Below are positions 53,727 to 62,642 of a stretch of DNA of 64,000 bases, piece after piece (within the stretch, counting starts at the first letter, position 1; the number at the start of each line of letters is the position of its first letter). Origin of the DNA: Chlamydiae bacterium CG10_big_fil_rev_8_21_14_0_10_42_34 (GTDB lineage: Bacteria; Chlamydiota; Chlamydiia; Chlamydiales; SM23-39). The position numbers and the translations under genes were made by a program. Location of the stretch: positions 476,070 to 540,069 of the forward strand of contig PFAD01000008.1 in the NCBI GenBank assembly GCA_002773795.1, given 5' to 3'. The notes under the pieces were generated by a model. It searched no databases, had not been told where the DNA came from, and worked only from the letters and a program-made list of their open reading frames with translations.

Positions 53727-54250
53727 TCCCCGATATTGAACATTCCAACATCTTATATTCTGGCTTTTTTGATTTGCGCCAAGACCTTTTGAAAAAAGCG
53801 GATGGGCTGACCCATCTTTACACCTCGCTCATTTTGTCGACAGATGCGGTCGTTGTTTTAGCAGAAACTGAAGATCACCTATGGATTCTCAACAGAGAGT
53901 ATCGCCACCCAACAGGGCTCACCCTTCTTGGTCCTCCGGGAGGACGACTTGAAAAAGGGGAAGATCCAATCATCGGGGGGCAAAGAGAACTTTTTGAAGA
54001 GACTGGTTACTGGTCTGATGACATCGAGATCCTTGGATGTTGCCACCCTTTCCCTGGGATCAGCGACCAAAAAATTTACTACATTTGGGCTAAAAATGCG
54101 GTGAAAAAAGGGGAGCAGATGCTCGAGCCGTTTGAATTTATTCAAGTTGAATTAAAACCTGATGACGTTTTGCGCAAAGAGATACGAGCAAGTTCAAATA
54201 TTGATGGAAACCTTTGCACAGCGCTTTGGTATAAAGATCATTTCTGCTAG
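53723..54250 (+). CDS. Nudix hydrolase, ADP-ribose pyrophosphatase-like
   Basis: Protein of 175 residues with a full Nudix box GGRLEKGEDPIIGGQRELFE then ETGY (GX5EX7REUXEEXGU pattern). The setting of the box (LGPPGGRLEKGE) and the length suit ADP-ribose or nucleotide-sugar pyrophosphatases of the NudF type; the substrate is not certain. The ATG overlaps the pknD stop (ATGA) and valS follows 12 bases later, so the three are probably one transcript. Confidence 0.85.
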   Translation: MIPDIEHSNILYSGFFDLRQDLLKKADGLTHLYTSLILSTDAVVVLAETEDHLWILNREYRHPTGLTLLGPPGGRLEKGEDPIIGGQRELFEETGYWSDDIEILGCCHPFPGISDQKIYYIWAKNAVKKGEQMLEPFEFIQVELKPDDVLRKEIRASSNIDGNLCTALWYKDHFC

Positions 54251-54262
54251 TATTTATCACCT

Positions 54263-57037
54263 ATGAGCGAACTACCCAAAGCCTATGACCCCAAATTAGT
54301 CGAAGAAAAATGGATCTCATTTTGGGAACAAAACGGCTGTTTTAAACCCGATTCATCCGGCAATAAGCCCCCCTTTTGCATTGTCATCCCGCCCCCGAAC
54401 GTAACTGGCGTTTTACATATGGGCCACGCCCTTGTTGGCACCATCCAAGATATTTTGATCCGCTGGAAGAGAATGTCAGGTTTCGAGACTCTCTGGGTTC
54501 CCGGAACTGACCACGCAGGGATTGCAACACAAACAGTTGTCGAGCGCGACCTTTATGCAAAAACAGGCAAAAGACGCAAAGATTTTTCGCGTGAAGAGTT
54601 TTTATCCCACGTCTGGAATTGGAAAGAGATGAGCGAGGGGAAAATTTTAGGTCAGCTTAAAAAGCTTGGCAGCTCGTGCGACTGGGACCGCCTGCGCTTT
54701 ACAATGGATGAAGGGTGTAACAAAGCTGTCCGAACATGCTTTAAAAAAATGTACGACGACAAGCTCATCTATCGCGGTGACTATCTCGTCAATTGGGATC
54801 CAGTTGCCCAAACCGCCCTTTCAGATGATGAAGTCGAACACGAAGAAAAAGACTCATTTCTTTGGCACATTAGGTATCCTGTCGTAGGTGGCGGCGAAGT
54901 CATCATAGCAACCACACGTCCGGAGACAATGCTCGGAGATACCGCAGTTGCAGTTCACCCAAAAGATGAGCGCTACTCTCATTTAATCGGCAAACAAATT
55001 AAGCTCCCTCTCACCGATCGACTCATTCCTATTGTTGGCGACCATTTTGTCGATCCTAGCTTTGGTTCAGGCGTTGTAAAAATCACTCCGGCTCACGATT
55101 TTAACGACTTTGAGGTAGCCGGCAGACACAACTTACCCTACATTAACATCATGACGCCCGACGGCCATATCCTCGACGGAGCCTATGCCGGACAAACGAT
55201 GGCCGAGGCGAGAGAATCTGTCCTTAAAGACCTCGGTGATTTCCTTGTAAAAAAAGAGCCGCACAAACTGCGCGTTGGCATTTCATACCGCTCTAAAGCG
55301 GTGATTGAGCCCTATTTGTCGAAGCAGTGGTTTGTGAATATGGGCCACTTCAAAGAAAAGCTCATCTCGGCGGTGAAAGAAAAAAGGGTGAAACTGATCC
55401 CTCCTCACTGGGAGCAAACCTATTTTCATTGGATTGAAAACCTTCGCGACTGGTGTATTTCAAGACAGCTTTGGTGGGGTCATCGAATCCCCATTTGGTA
55501 TAAAGATGACCAAATCATCTGCTACGATGGAGAAGGAGATCCTCCCCAAATCGATGAGACTTGGACGCAAGACCCCGATGTTCTCGACACTTGGTTTTCC
55601 TCCGCTCTTTGGCCCTTTAGCACACTTGGATGGCCAGACAAAACAGAAGATCTGAAAAAGTTTTACCCAACATCTACACTGATCACCGGCCATGACATCC
55701 TCTTTTTTTGGGTCGCCCGCATGATCATGATGGGTGAATACATCATGCAAGATGTCCCCTTCAAAGAGACCTTCCTGCATGGCCTTATCTACGGAAAATC
55801 CTATTGGAGAAATAGCTCCCACGGCGTCTCATACGTTAGCCCTGATGAAAAGAAAAAATACGATCTAGGAGAACCAATCCCTAAAGATGTCGAATCAAAG
55901 TGGGAAAAGATGTCAAAATCTAAAGGCAACATCATCGATCCATTGGAAATCATCGACTCTTATGGCACCGATGCGATGCGTTTTGCTCTTTGTTCAAGCG
56001 TCACTCACGCTCGTCAGATCGATCTCGATCGACGCCGTTTTGAAGAGTACAAAAACTTTGCAAATAAGATCTGGAACGGCTCTCGCTTTGTCTTCATGAA
56101 TTTAGAAGGATTTACAGCTCAAGACCTCTCTTCTGGACTCGATCTGAATCTTTTCACTCTCGAAGATAAATGGATCTTATCACTCCTGAACCAGACAACT
56201 AAAGAGATTGGCCGCAACCTGACCGAGTATACCTTTGACCGCGCTGCAACAAGAGCCTATGAATTTTTCTGGAACGATTTTTGCGCAACGTACGTGGAAC
56301 TCGCAAAGCCCGTTTTATTTGGCAAAATCGGCACACCTGAGCTCAAAGCCAACAAGCAAAGGCTACTCGTCATCTTGCTTTGCAATGCAATTAGACTTAT
56401 GCACCCCATTTCTCCCTTTATTACAGAGGAGATCTTTTCTCTGCTTAAAGGAAATTTCCCCGACCTACAAGAGTCAAAATGTGACCCCTACACACAAGAG
56501 ACGATCCAAGCGCTCCTTGCAAAAGCATGTATCATTGCACCTTATCCAGAGCCGATGGGTCAAAGAGATGAAGAAAGCGAAAAAACATTTGATCAGATGA
56601 ATGAGCTTGTTCACCAAGTGCGCAATATCAGAGCAGAAATGCAGCTTCCCCCATCAGAAAAGACAGAGCTGATCATCCTTGCAGAGCCAAAGCATCAACA
56701 AGTGGTCAAAGAGCACCAAAATATCCTTACAGCATTGACCCCAACATCAAAAGTTACATTCACAACTGAAGAATCAACTTCGTTTGGCGCTGTAGCTGTT
56801 GTGGGTGAACTTAAGCTCATGATCCCGATCCCAGAGTCGCTCAAACTCAAAGAGAAATCGCGTCTGGAAAAAGAGAGAGAAAAGCTCGAAAAACTCCTCG
56901 AATCGACACAAGCTAAACTTGCAAACGATGAGTTTCGAGCTCGCGCTCCAAAGCAAGTTGTTCAAAAGCTAGAAGAGGCGTATCTTCAAACTCAAAAACA
57001 ACTTTCTGAAATTGCCGATAAGCTAAAAAACTTCTGA
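54263..57037 (+). CDS. valS: Valine-tRNA ligase
   Basis: Class I synthetase of 924 residues. HIGH motif in PPPNVTGVLHMGHAL, editing domain with TTRPETMLGDTAV and KITPAHDFNDFEV, KMSKS in WEKMSKSKGNIIDP, and a C-terminal coiled coil (ESLKLKEKSRLEKEREKLEK). Length is typical for bacterial ValRS with the coiled-coil arm. No clear ribosome site; the gene is probably reached by coupled translation from the upstream Nudix gene. A palindromic element begins nine bases after the stop. Confidence 0.96.
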   Translation: MSELPKAYDPKLVEEKWISFWEQNGCFKPDSSGNKPPFCIVIPPPNVTGVLHMGHALVGTIQDILIRWKRMSGFETLWVPGTDHAGIATQTVVERDLYAKTGKRRKDFSREEFLSHVWNWKEMSEGKILGQLKKLGSSCDWDRLRFTMDEGCNKAVRTCFKKMYDDKLIYRGDYLVNWDPVAQTALSDDEVEHEEKDSFLWHIRYPVVGGGEVIIATTRPETMLGDTAVAVHPKDERYSHLIGKQIKLPLTDRLIPIVGDHFVDPSFGSGVVKITPAHDFNDFEVAGRHNLPYINIMTPDGHILDGAYAGQTMAEARESVLKDLGDFLVKKEPHKLRVGISYRSKAVIEPYLSKQWFVNMGHFKEKLISAVKEKRVKLIPPHWEQTYFHWIENLRDWCISRQLWWGHRIPIWYKDDQIICYDGEGDPPQIDETWTQDPDVLDTWFSSALWPFSTLGWPDKTEDLKKFYPTSTLITGHDILFFWVARMIMMGEYIMQDVPFKETFLHGLIYGKSYWRNSSHGVSYVSPDEKKKYDLGEPIPKDVESKWEKMSKSKGNIIDPLEIIDSYGTDAMRFALCSSVTHARQIDLDRRRFEEYKNFANKIWNGSRFVFMNLEGFTAQDLSSGLDLNLFTLEDKWILSLLNQTTKEIGRNLTEYTFDRAATRAYEFFWNDFCATYVELAKPVLFGKIGTPELKANKQRLLVILLCNAIRLMHPISPFITEEIFSLLKGNFPDLQESKCDPYTQETIQALLAKACIIAPYPEPMGQRDEESEKTFDQMNELVHQVRNIRAEMQLPPSEKTELIILAEPKHQQVVKEHQNILTALTPTSKVTFTTEESTSFGAVAVVGELKLMIPIPESLKLKEKSRLEKEREKLEKLLESTQAKLANDEFRARAPKQVVQKLEEAYLQTQKQLSEIADKLKNF

Positions 57038-57045
57038 AAAAGAAG

Positions 57046-57222
57046 CTAGTACATAGTTAAAAAAGTTTTTGCAGCAATTTCGACGTCAAAGCGGCTCAAA
57101 TCAACGAACGTAAGTCCCCCTGTATTAATTAATACAGAGGGACTTGCGTAGTCTGCGGTCGTTGATTTCAGCCAGCTTTCACGTTCGAAATTTCTTGAAA
57201 AACTTTTTTAACTATGTACTAG
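57046..57222. mobile_element. Palindromic MITE-like element with 25-bp perfect terminal inverted repeats
   Basis: CTAGTACATAGTTAAAAAAG plus TTTTT at 57046-57070 is the exact reverse complement of 57198-57222. The 177-base interior is itself largely palindromic: CAAATCAACGA/TCGTTGATTT arms and a central AAGTCCC...GGGACTT block around TGTATTAATTAATACA (57112-57145). There is no coding capacity. This is typical of a non-autonomous miniature transposon; CTAG at both ends could include a TA target duplication. It also places a strong hairpin behind valS and supplies the stop codon of the next gene. Confidence 0.75.
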
Positions 57223-57554
57223 TCTTGTGATTTACCCTCTTCAATCTGTAAATTAAAAATCGTTGCGCAGATCTTCCCGATCTCTTTTGTAGAGTCGTTT
57301 TCCAATAGTTCTGTAATCGTGTTAGAAATTGAAAGCTTACCCTCATCAGACGTTTTCGCATTTTTTAATACTTCTAAAATGGCCTTCATCTGCCCTTCTG
57401 TGAGATTACTTTCTGAATCTACCGCAAAACAAATCGCAGTAGACACATCGATCGGTCCTTTTGCTTTAACTATTAATTCTCTTGCTTTTTCAATGTTACC
57501 TTCGGTTATCGCTTCCATTATTGGTGGATTTTGCAGACTAAATACAAATGACAT
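57219..57554 (-). CDS. Ankyrin-like small protein, 3' end set by the MITE-like element
   Basis: Protein of 111 residues. MEAITEGNIEKARELIVKAK resembles the helix pair of an ankyrin-type repeat, and the rest (AICFAVDSES..., LEVLKNAK) continues as helices. GAGGG precedes the ATG at good spacing. The stop TAG at 57221-57219 lies within the terminal inverted repeat, so the insertion probably cut off an originally longer protein. Some similarity of style to the ankyrin-like gene at 62643. Function unknown. Confidence 0.5.
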   Translation of the reverse strand: MSFVFSLQNPPIMEAITEGNIEKARELIVKAKGPIDVSTAICFAVDSESNLTEGQMKAILEVLKNAKTSDEGKLSISNTITELLENDSTKEIGKICATIFNLQIEEGKSQD

Positions 57555-57706
57555 TTTACCCTCAAATTAACTAAATTATTTTTTAGAACTTAAATTATAA
57601 ACAAAAAGATCTAAATAGATCAAAGCAAATGACCCAGATCCTTACTGAGCCTCATAACTTTTAAGAAGTTGATTTGAATCCCCTTTTTTCTTAGGATAGA
57701 TTCCTC

Positions 57707-58708
57707 ATGAAACTTCCCTCGCCACAACAACTTAAGCTTGATTTTCCCTGTCAATCGACAGAATCTATTGCATCTTGGCGAAGAGTTGCAAAACAGATTC
57801 TGCAAAGAAAAGATGAAAGGCTCATTGTAATTGTAGGGCCTTGCTCCATTCACGAGCGAAAATCTGCACTTGAGTACGCACATTTGCTTAAAAAACTAAC
57901 CCCCGAAATTGAAAGCCATTTTTTCCCCATCATGCGCTTATTTATTGAAAAGCCGAGGACAAAAATGGGATGGAAGGGGATGATTTACGATCCTCATCTC
58001 GACGGGACAAATGACATTGTCTCAGGATTAATCATGGCGAGAAAATTAGCAGTTGAAATTGCAGAAATTGGAGTTCCCTGTGCCACAGAAATATTGGAAC
58101 CAATCATTGCCCCCTACTTTGACGATCTTTTAGTTTGGGCCCTCATTGGTGCAAGAACATCTGCTTCTCAACCGCACAGACAGGTGGCCTCTGGACTTGA
58201 CTTTCCTGTCGGCTTTAAAAACGATTGTCAAGGCGAGCTAGATACAGCGATTTCTGGAATCTTAACCTCGAGAGCCGCCCATAGCCACATAGGGATCGAT
58301 TCAACAGGTCATGTTGCCGCCGTCGAGACAAAGGGAAACCCTTTTACACACCTTGTCCTAAGAGGCTCTGACAAGGAACAAAACTACGACCAAAAGGCTG
58401 TTGCAAAAGCCCTTAATCTTCTTCAAGAACATCGACTCGAACCTCGTATTCTCATCGACTGCTCACACGGCAACAGCGGCAAAGACCCTATGCGCCAAAA
58501 AGCAGCTTTTGAATCTGTCATTGAACAAGCTGCAAAGAATAAAGCGATTGCTGGCTTAATGTTAGAAAGTCACCTTTATCAAGGGAAACAACCCCTTGGG
58601 GACGATCCGAGCCTTTTAAACTATGGCGTTTCCATCACAGATCCATGTTTAGGCTGGGAAGAGACCGCCCACCTTTTAAAATCTGCCATCTGCGCAATTA
58701 AAACATAA
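57707..58708 (+). CDS. 3-deoxy-7-phosphoheptulonate (DAHP) synthase, class I AroG/F/H type
   Basis: Protein of 333 residues catalysing the first shikimate step from PEP and erythrose 4-phosphate. Diagnostic stretches: LIVIVGPCSIHERKSALEYA, EKPRTKMGWKGMIYDP, PCATEILEP, IGARTSASQPHRQVASGLDF, VGFKNDCQG, and the metal-binding ILIDCSHGNSGKDP. The N-terminus is slightly shorter than in E. coli AroG, so feedback control cannot be judged. It is a single gene between the ankyrin-like gene and a kinase gene. Which of the isozyme names applies is not decidable. Confidence 0.93.
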   Translation: MKLPSPQQLKLDFPCQSTESIASWRRVAKQILQRKDERLIVIVGPCSIHERKSALEYAHLLKKLTPEIESHFFPIMRLFIEKPRTKMGWKGMIYDPHLDGTNDIVSGLIMARKLAVEIAEIGVPCATEILEPIIAPYFDDLLVWALIGARTSASQPHRQVASGLDFPVGFKNDCQGELDTAISGILTSRAAHSHIGIDSTGHVAAVETKGNPFTHLVLRGSDKEQNYDQKAVAKALNLLQEHRLEPRILIDCSHGNSGKDPMRQKAAFESVIEQAAKNKAIAGLMLESHLYQGKQPLGDDPSLLNYGVSITDPCLGWEETAHLLKSAICAIKT

Positions 58709-58737
58709 TTACATATACACAAATAGAGACTAAATAC

Positions 58738-58743
58738 TATAAT
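58738..58743 (+). promoter_or_regulatory. TATAAT -10 element before the first kinase gene
   Basis: A perfect TATAAT lies 23 bases before ATG 58767; a poor -35 (TACACA, 16-base spacer) precedes it. GTAGGA may be the ribosome site. Confidence 0.4.
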
Positions 58744-58766
58744 ATACAAAAAAATTGTAGGATTTA

Positions 58767-60065
58767 ATGTCAGTCAATCCCCTTAAACGATCACACCCAG
58801 AGAGCGAAATAGAAGCTTTCGATCCAAAATACGCAAAATTAGAAATTCATCAAGACAAGTCAGCTTTTTACCCGATTGAAAGAGAGCTCATAAAGGGGGG
58901 ATATACAACTGTTTATCACATCAAAGGCAATCCTAAAATCGTGTGTAAACAAGAAGATGTTTCATATTATCCGCAAGAAACGACGATGAAAAGGGTGGAG
59001 CTTTTCGCAAAAGAGAGCTCTTTAAGCCGTGAAATCTCAGGAGCCCCCCATATCCCTCTATTGATTGACAGCTTTTACCTTGAAGGGCAAAGCACCAATC
59101 TGATTCTTGAAAATGTGGGCAAAGACATAGAACTTACGCATCTAAACCCGAAGAAGAAAACCCCTCTTTGTGAAATTATAACATTGGGAAAAAAGTGGTT
59201 AGAAGCCCTTGATGCAATGCACAAAAAACAGATCGCACACCTCGATTTAAAACATAATAACTTAGCGACGAACTTTATCTTCGATTTTGGCTCATCGCAA
59301 AAAATCCCTGAAAACTTAATGAACAGTCAGTTTGGTGATTTTTATTTCCCCTACAGGGCCCCCGAAATTGGTCTAGGCAAAGCGTACGGAACGAAAGCAG
59401 ACATTTGGAGTTTAGCCTGCATTTTATTTCAGCTCTACACAGCAGAAGAGTTCAGTGGCTTTGATACTGAAGATGATGGGGACATCACAGATCTATCAGC
59501 TACTATAGATGCGATTCACGCCCACGCACAGCGCTTCAATACAGCAATATCTTCTGAAAATTTACTTCAGGATTCTCATCATGATCCTGAGTATATAGAG
59601 ACCTTAAATCAACAGTTGAAAATAGTAGAGGTCAATGTAAGACCACTTCGAGAGACCCTCTTGAGCGTAAAAGGATTATCCGATAGCCCCGAAATGGTTG
59701 AAAAGTTTTCCGATCTTTTAGAAAAGATGTTTCAGCTCAACCCTAATGATCGAATTAGCGCAATGGATGCATTAAATCACCCCTTTTTCGCCTCAGAAAT
59801 CTCATTTAAGCTCGAAGTTGAAGGTGAAAAAAATGTCTCGCTTTGCCTATTAGACAATGATTACACAACCATTGAGCTGATCGATTTAGCAAAATGCAAG
59901 AGCAACACATGTATTCACATTCCAGCGCAAGAAAAAAGCTGCATTCTACAGCTTTACCCAACAAATAATCCCATGCAAACCCTTACAAGCGTAGAGATCC
60001 CTCTCACAAACGCAGGGATTTTAAAAATAAACACATCGATTCCGACAATCTGTTTTGAAAGCTAA
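58767..60065 (+). CDS. Eukaryotic-type protein kinase, copy 1 (candidate effector)
   Basis: Protein of 432 residues. N-terminus MSVNPLKRSHPESE is basic and shared with the kinase at 61005. Kinase features: weak glycine loop (LIKGGYTTVYHI), possible ATP Lys in IVCKQ, catalytic loop HLDLKHNN near 158, DFGSS near 173, RAPEIGLGKAYGTKADIWSL near 197. The order AlaPheCysPhe is shortened between HxD and DFG. The C-terminal 100 residues (SFKLEVEGEKNVSLCLLD, TCIHIP) are a beta-rich domain also present in the second kinase. Likely a secreted host-directed kinase; inference from its eukaryotic look. Confidence 0.75.
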   Translation: MSVNPLKRSHPESEIEAFDPKYAKLEIHQDKSAFYPIERELIKGGYTTVYHIKGNPKIVCKQEDVSYYPQETTMKRVELFAKESSLSREISGAPHIPLLIDSFYLEGQSTNLILENVGKDIELTHLNPKKKTPLCEIITLGKKWLEALDAMHKKQIAHLDLKHNNLATNFIFDFGSSQKIPENLMNSQFGDFYFPYRAPEIGLGKAYGTKADIWSLACILFQLYTAEEFSGFDTEDDGDITDLSATIDAIHAHAQRFNTAISSENLLQDSHHDPEYIETLNQQLKIVEVNVRPLRETLLSVKGLSDSPEMVEKFSDLLEKMFQLNPNDRISAMDALNHPFFASEISFKLEVEGEKNVSLCLLDNDYTTIELIDLAKCKSNTCIHIPAQEKSCILQLYPTNNPMQTLTSVEIPLTNAGILKINTSIPTICFES

Positions 60066-60072
60066 GCTGAAG

Positions 60073-60486
60073 TTAAATCTGGATGAGTTTGGTCCAAAAC
60101 TGATGCTCCCAGGTTTCAATCACAACTTCTTGTCGATCCACTACATCGATCCGATAGGTCAATATTTTTTGCCCATCAAAGAAGTTAAAGGCTGTATTAC
60201 TGAGTGATTGAGTAATTGGCCTTGAGATCACCTCTTCAGAATTGTCCCAATAGCGAACCGTAAGAACAAGATTTAGCCCCTCATCGACAAGATTTTTAGG
60301 AAATCTCCATGCGACTAATAGCCTTTGTCCTTCGGGAGGATGGGCTTGTCTAGGATCTGGCGTACCGACTTGCGAGCTTGCCAAAAAGTTACGATCTACC
60401 CACTCTTGCTGCACATAGAGATGATCTTTATAGCAGCTTGTAAAAAACGTGAGTAAAAGGGCAAAAGTCGCTATTCTTATCCGCAT
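60073..60486 (-). CDS. Lipoprotein
   Basis: Protein of 137 residues starting MRIRIATFALLLTFFTSCYK, with a lipobox at FTSC (Cys 18). The rest is beta-rich (LLVAWRFPKNLVDEGLNLVL, TVRYWDNSEEVISRP) with no recognised family. A longer frame to 60663 is the antisense of the Nudix gene and is rejected. The ATG (60486) overlaps the ATG of the divergent Nudix gene within the palindrome CATG. Converges on the first kinase gene. Confidence 0.65.
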   Translation of the reverse strand: MRIRIATFALLLTFFTSCYKDHLYVQQEWVDRNFLASSQVGTPDPRQAHPPEGQRLLVAWRFPKNLVDEGLNLVLTVRYWDNSEEVISRPITQSLSNTAFNFFDGQKILTYRIDVVDRQEVVIETWEHQFWTKLIQI

Positions 60487-60982
60487 GAGCGCATTAAAAA
60501 GTGTTGCCGGCATTGTTTTTTCTCCCGATCGTAGCTCAGTGCTCTTGGTCAAGCGCAGAGATGTCCCCGTTTGGGTCCTTCCTGGAGGCGGCATCGATTT
60601 AGATGAGCCACCAGAGTCTGCAGTTATTCGTGAAATTTTGGAAGAAAGTGGCTTTACTGTCAAAGTGCAAAGACTTGTGGCAGATTATATCCCGATCAAT
60701 CGCCTCTCAAAAAGAACGCACCTTTACGAATGCACCTTGATTAAAGGAGAGCCAAAAACAAGCTCGGAGACCTCGGCTATCCACTTTTTCCCCCTAGACC
60801 AGCTGCCCCCCTTGCCTCCTCCTTATAGGGATTGGATCAGAGATGCACTCAAACAGCTCCCCCCCTGTCAAAAAAAAATTTCAACTGTCACATACACATC
60901 ACTATTCAAAAATTTATTATTACACCCCATACTAGTAATACGTTTTTTGTTATCTAGATTAGGTTTTCATATAAATTTATAA
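60485..60982 (+). CDS. Nudix hydrolase with C-terminal hydrophobic segment
   Basis: Protein of 165 residues starting MSALKSVAGIVFSPDRSSVL. Nudix box: GGGIDLDEPPESAVIREILE then ESGF. The domain resembles the MutT group; the substrate is unknown. After the Nudix fold a hydrophobic end (LLLHPILVIRFLLSRLGF) may attach it to a membrane, which is unusual for the family. Its start codon overlaps that of the divergent lipoprotein gene. Confidence 0.8.
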   Translation: MSALKSVAGIVFSPDRSSVLLVKRRDVPVWVLPGGGIDLDEPPESAVIREILEESGFTVKVQRLVADYIPINRLSKRTHLYECTLIKGEPKTSSETSAIHFFPLDQLPPLPPPYRDWIRDALKQLPPCQKKISTVTYTSLFKNLLLHPILVIRFLLSRLGFHINL

Positions 60983-60998
60983 TAAAAAAACGTATAAT
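60978..60998 (+). promoter_or_regulatory. Two TATAAT elements before the second kinase gene
   Basis: TATAAT at 60978-60983 and at 60993-60998; ATG is at 61005. If the second is used, transcription would begin at or next to the A of ATG, giving a leaderless message. There is no ribosome site in the gap. Confidence 0.4.
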
Positions 60999-61004
60999 AT
61001 TCGC

Positions 61005-62537
61005 ATGTCAATTAACCCATTGAAGCGAAAGCCAGACCCCATTTTTTCTACTGAATTGGATAAAAGGCCAAAGACCACCCCTTTAATCCGTAAAGTTACC
61101 TGTGATTTAGAGAAAATTTTCAGGCAAATAAACGATCAGCAATATGAAAGAAAGCTACCTGAATATCCCCTAGGAGAACAGCTTGGAAAAGGGACTTTGG
61201 GAGAAGTCTACCGCGTAAACGATATCCAAAATGCTGTTATGAAACAGGTCGCTTTGGATAGATGTCCTGTAAAAAGCAGAAATGTCTTTTCAATGTTTTG
61301 CGAAAATGAAATCGACACCCAGGCACATCTTTCAAAAAATGGGGCGCCCCATATTCCTCGTCTGTACGACCACTTTTGCAAGAGGGGGCAAAAATACGCG
61401 ATGGTTATGGAAAATGCGGGGGAAAATCTTTTCGACATCTATATTAAGCCATTTAATCCCACCACAAGACAGTATGGAATAAAAGCATCGCTTCAAGAGA
61501 TAAAAACGGTTGGAAAAAAACTTTTAGAAGCGCTTTATGCTATGCACGAACAAAATATCGGCCACTTCGACCTTAAAACAGACAACTGTACCAAAGATTT
61601 TATTATAGATTTTAACCTTTCTACAAAAGTTCCAGAAAGCTTACTACAACCCGAAAGAGTAAAAATAAACCCCTACTACCGCCCGCCTGAAGTTATTTTA
61701 AAATGCCCCTACGGAGTTAAAGCTGATATTTGGAGTTTAGGTTGTATTTTATTTCAACTATATACGCTACAAAACTTTTGCAACGTATCAGATGATCGCT
61801 ATAATCAGACGCAAGTAAATATCAATATGCTGCGTACGCATCTTTCTAGATTGGGTCTAAGCAAGATCCCTGAGCATATGTTGAGATCTTCTTTGATTGC
61901 AAACACGCTTTTACAAGAAGATAGAAAAACATTAAAAAACTGTACAGTTTCATTGAAAAGCGGGTTAGCTCAGACTATTTTTAACTCTCAAAATCGAGAG
62001 ATTGAAACAGATAAAGAAACTGAAAGTTTTTTGGATTTGCTCGGCAATATGATCGAATTTGATCCAGAAAAACGCTACAGCGCAGAGCAAGCTCTGAGTC
62101 ATCCCTTTTTTGCGTCAGAAACCTCATTTCGACTCAACGTATCAGGAAATAGCGATAAACGGCTCTCAATTTTAGATGAAAACGGCAATCACCTAGAAAC
62201 GGTTCATCTCTCTGATTGCCACCAAGGAACATGTATTCATGTACCAACAAGGCCAAATTATCAGCTCCAACTTTTAGATGATGCCGAAGAGCTTTTCGCA
62301 GAAAGCTCCTTATCCCTTACAAATGGGTGCGTTTTAAATATTGATGCCAATTTATGTTCTTTAAATATCTCTGAGAGGGAATTGATTACACCTCCACCTG
62401 CTTTTGCCCCCCCCTCTTTACTTAAACCGAGCGCCCGATCAGCGCTCCCACCAAATCTAGCAAAGAAAGTTCCCTTTTCAGAATCGTCTAAATGCGATTA
62501 TGTCCCTCTCCCTCCTCTTTTCCCTGAATATGAGTGA
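61005..62537 (+). CDS. Eukaryotic-type protein kinase, copy 2, CMGC-like (candidate effector)
   Basis: Protein of 510 residues. N-terminus MSINPLKRKPDPIFSTELDK then RPKT is basic and could act as a nuclear signal. Kinase: LGKGTLGEVYRVND, Lys in VMKQV, HFDLKTDN near 187, DFN (not DFG) near 202, YYRPPEVILKCPYGVKADIW near 223, which looks like the activation segment of DYRK/CMGC kinases (YYRAPEVIL). The beta-rich C-domain (SFRLNVSGNSDKRLSILDEN, TCIHVP) is shared with copy 1, followed by a Pro-rich tail (PPPAFAPPSLLKP). DFN may alter metal binding. Confidence 0.78.
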   Translation: MSINPLKRKPDPIFSTELDKRPKTTPLIRKVTCDLEKIFRQINDQQYERKLPEYPLGEQLGKGTLGEVYRVNDIQNAVMKQVALDRCPVKSRNVFSMFCENEIDTQAHLSKNGAPHIPRLYDHFCKRGQKYAMVMENAGENLFDIYIKPFNPTTRQYGIKASLQEIKTVGKKLLEALYAMHEQNIGHFDLKTDNCTKDFIIDFNLSTKVPESLLQPERVKINPYYRPPEVILKCPYGVKADIWSLGCILFQLYTLQNFCNVSDDRYNQTQVNINMLRTHLSRLGLSKIPEHMLRSSLIANTLLQEDRKTLKNCTVSLKSGLAQTIFNSQNREIETDKETESFLDLLGNMIEFDPEKRYSAEQALSHPFFASETSFRLNVSGNSDKRLSILDENGNHLETVHLSDCHQGTCIHVPTRPNYQLQLLDDAEELFAESSLSLTNGCVLNIDANLCSLNISERELITPPPAFAPPSLLKPSARSALPPNLAKKVPFSESSKCDYVPLPPLFPEYE

Positions 62538-62642
62538 GATTTAAAAATAACCGATTAATTATAATCACGAAACACGCCACTAAATTTACTGAGAAAAAAA
62601 TTACAACAACATATATAATTGCTCGCGCAAACAAGGAATTAC

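Noticed and set aside
60487..60663. N-terminal extension of the minus-strand lipoprotein
   Set aside because: It is antisense to the Nudix coding region, and the lipoprotein signal peptide begins at 60486.
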